DNA from: Azolla caroliniana
Taxonomy: Eukaryota > Polypodiophyta
Assembly: GCA_043228905.1 (NCBI GenBank)
Contig: JBHGNT010000012.1
Span: 5,704,001-5,768,000 of the forward strand
Length of the DNA: 64,000 nt
Direction of reading: 5' to 3'
The notes below the pieces were generated by a model, which made no database searches, was not told where the DNA came from, and was given only the letters and a program-made list of their open reading frames with translations. The position numbers were made by a program, and so were the translations under genes. Positions 62,870 to 64,000 of the stretch are shown here, in pieces (within the stretch, counting starts at the first letter, position 1; each line of letters opens with the position of its first letter).

Positions 62870-64000
62870 CTGGGTTTTATTTCCAAAAGAAAATCGTTGA
62901 AAACTTTACAATCGCTTTCATCTAACAGATAGTTATCACATTTTGCATTATATGTGAGGTTCGCTCATCCAATAATTGATTCAAAGTCAACCATTTTAAT
63001 ATCTGTCAAATCATATGCAAATAATCTACTCCCCTTAATCTTCCTATACCAACCAAGTTGTAATTGAACATCTTCAAGTCTATCGATCAAGTCAATTCCT
63101 CTCTTATACTCCACAAATTTATTTCCAATCTTTCTTCGCATCCTTTGTACTCGTCCTAAGTACCAAACAACATTTTTATTTGATATTCCTTTTCTTTTCG
63201 GTCTTGTTGAATTAACATCTTCTTCAGTAAAGAATACACCACAATCTGAACCAATCCCAATTAGGTTCCCATTTCCATTTAGGAAATCATTTGCATTCTC
63301 ACATGAGTAGAAGACCCCCTTCTCTTACACGTGTGAGTCTATCCTTTGACAATGTTGGATTACCATTTAGATGACTCACAAGTGTCGATTTAAATATAAT
63401 CTTAACATCCACTTGAACAATTGAAGAGACTTTAGAGTTCACATTGTTTTCATCCAATATAGCATCCAATTCATGGTGAATTTCACTTATTGCAATCTCA
63501 TCATCATTCTCCACACATTCATGCATTGTGAAGTTTTTATTGTGTTCAGCACATTCTTCATCATTTTTCTCTCCATATATATAACTCAATGATTGTTTTG
63601 TCTCAATCTCGGGATAATTCCACCATTGCCCATTGTGTTTAGGCTTCATATTTAACGACTCACATAAAATTTGGGCTTCTTTTAAACCTTCTTTAAGTGC
63701 AAAAACAAGTTGATCATCATTTGAGATATCAATGTAGTCTTTTAAGTTTGCAAGAGGCTTGTCATGCATGAAATTGAGTTTAGACCATATTGATTATTGC
63801 TTCTTCCGAGCTCTTGGAAAAACCAATCCATTATCAATGCACTCAAAATTGGCAAGCTTGTTTACATTTCCGCTACAATGCAAAACATCTGATATATCAA
63901 ACGCACGTTCTATACCAATCATTCCCCCTATTTTACTAAAAAATATCTCAACTCCATCAGACCCTGTGAGATGCAATGGACATTCTAAAAGTCACGAAAC
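62870..64000 (-). pseudogene. Unrecognised protein, broken, exon with splice donor
   Basis: Minus strand, running off the right edge. A long coherent coding signal reads HLTGSDGVEIFFSKIGGMIG and AFDISDVLHCSGNVNKLANF (63976-63794). It goes on to NDDQLVFALKEGLKEAQILC and SHLNGNPTLSKDRLTRV (63769-63299). A one-base frame change in a C run near 63314 leads into SCENANDFLNGNGNLIGIGS, VVWYLGRVQRMRRK, LQLGWYRKIKGSRLFAYDLT and CKVFNDFLLEIKP (63307-62870). In-frame stops lie near 63992, 63791 and 62970. The segment ends at CAG|GTATGT (62870/62869), a good 5' splice-donor match, so this looks like the 3' end of a long exon. I do not recognise the family; a transposon-borne protein is possible. The stops and frameshift suggest a decaying copy. 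Confidence 0.55.

Overview
This window is eukaryotic nuclear DNA from a land plant and is almost entirely transposable elements. Four things point to a plant: Ty1/copia elements whose primer-binding sites read TGGTATCAGAGC (initiator Met tRNA primer), a gene of the plant-specific FLOWERING PROMOTING FACTOR 1 (FPF1) family, MULE and hAT transposase relics, and long dinucleotide microsatellites. There is one 100-base run of N. The species cannot be read from the sequence. The nesting depth suggests a large, repeat-rich genome.

Layout: 1-4460 is an old, heavily mutated copia element (here T1). 4460-7960 and 8590-12920 are AT-rich spacers with short tandem duplications and microsatellites. Between them, at 7964-8569, is the only intact-looking host gene, an FPF1-like protein with an asparagine-rich insertion. 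13191-23107 is a composite nest of two copia elements of one young family: outer copy B (minus strand, target duplication GGTAC) carrying copy A (plus strand) and the assembly gap. The DNA around this nest looks like a decayed LINE. 25379-33350 is a MULE-like DNA transposon split by full-length copia copy C (25659-31115, minus strand, intact 1337-codon gag-pol). 33487-36420 is a LINE reverse-transcriptase relic. 37013-39430 is a second, inverted copy of the MULE. 40466-46416 is a retrocopy of ribosomal protein eL21 (RPL21), split by copia copy D (40906-46362).

From 46430 onward come a minisatellite, a truncated hAT transposase (47710-48489), an old minus-strand copia F (48490-58135) with copia E (49878-55405) nested inside it, a copia gag fragment G (58136-59368), a diverged cousin of A-D called H (59370-61378), an unidentified LTR-like segment, AT-rich DNA, and at the right edge a broken unrecognised gene with a plausible splice donor (62870-64000).

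There is no operon or pathway. The genes interact as layers of insertions that can be ordered in time: F before E, B before A, MULE-1 before C, RPL21 retrocopy before D. Copies C and D have LTR pairs differing by about one base in 287, so they are very recent. C keeps every catalytic motif examined and is the best candidate for a competent element. I found no clear undescribed multi-gene system. The most unusual items are the FPF1-like gene with its insertion, the palindromic LTR promoter that appears to have mediated an inverted LTR-LTR junction, the paired MULEs sharing stop codons, and the unidentified gene at the right edge.
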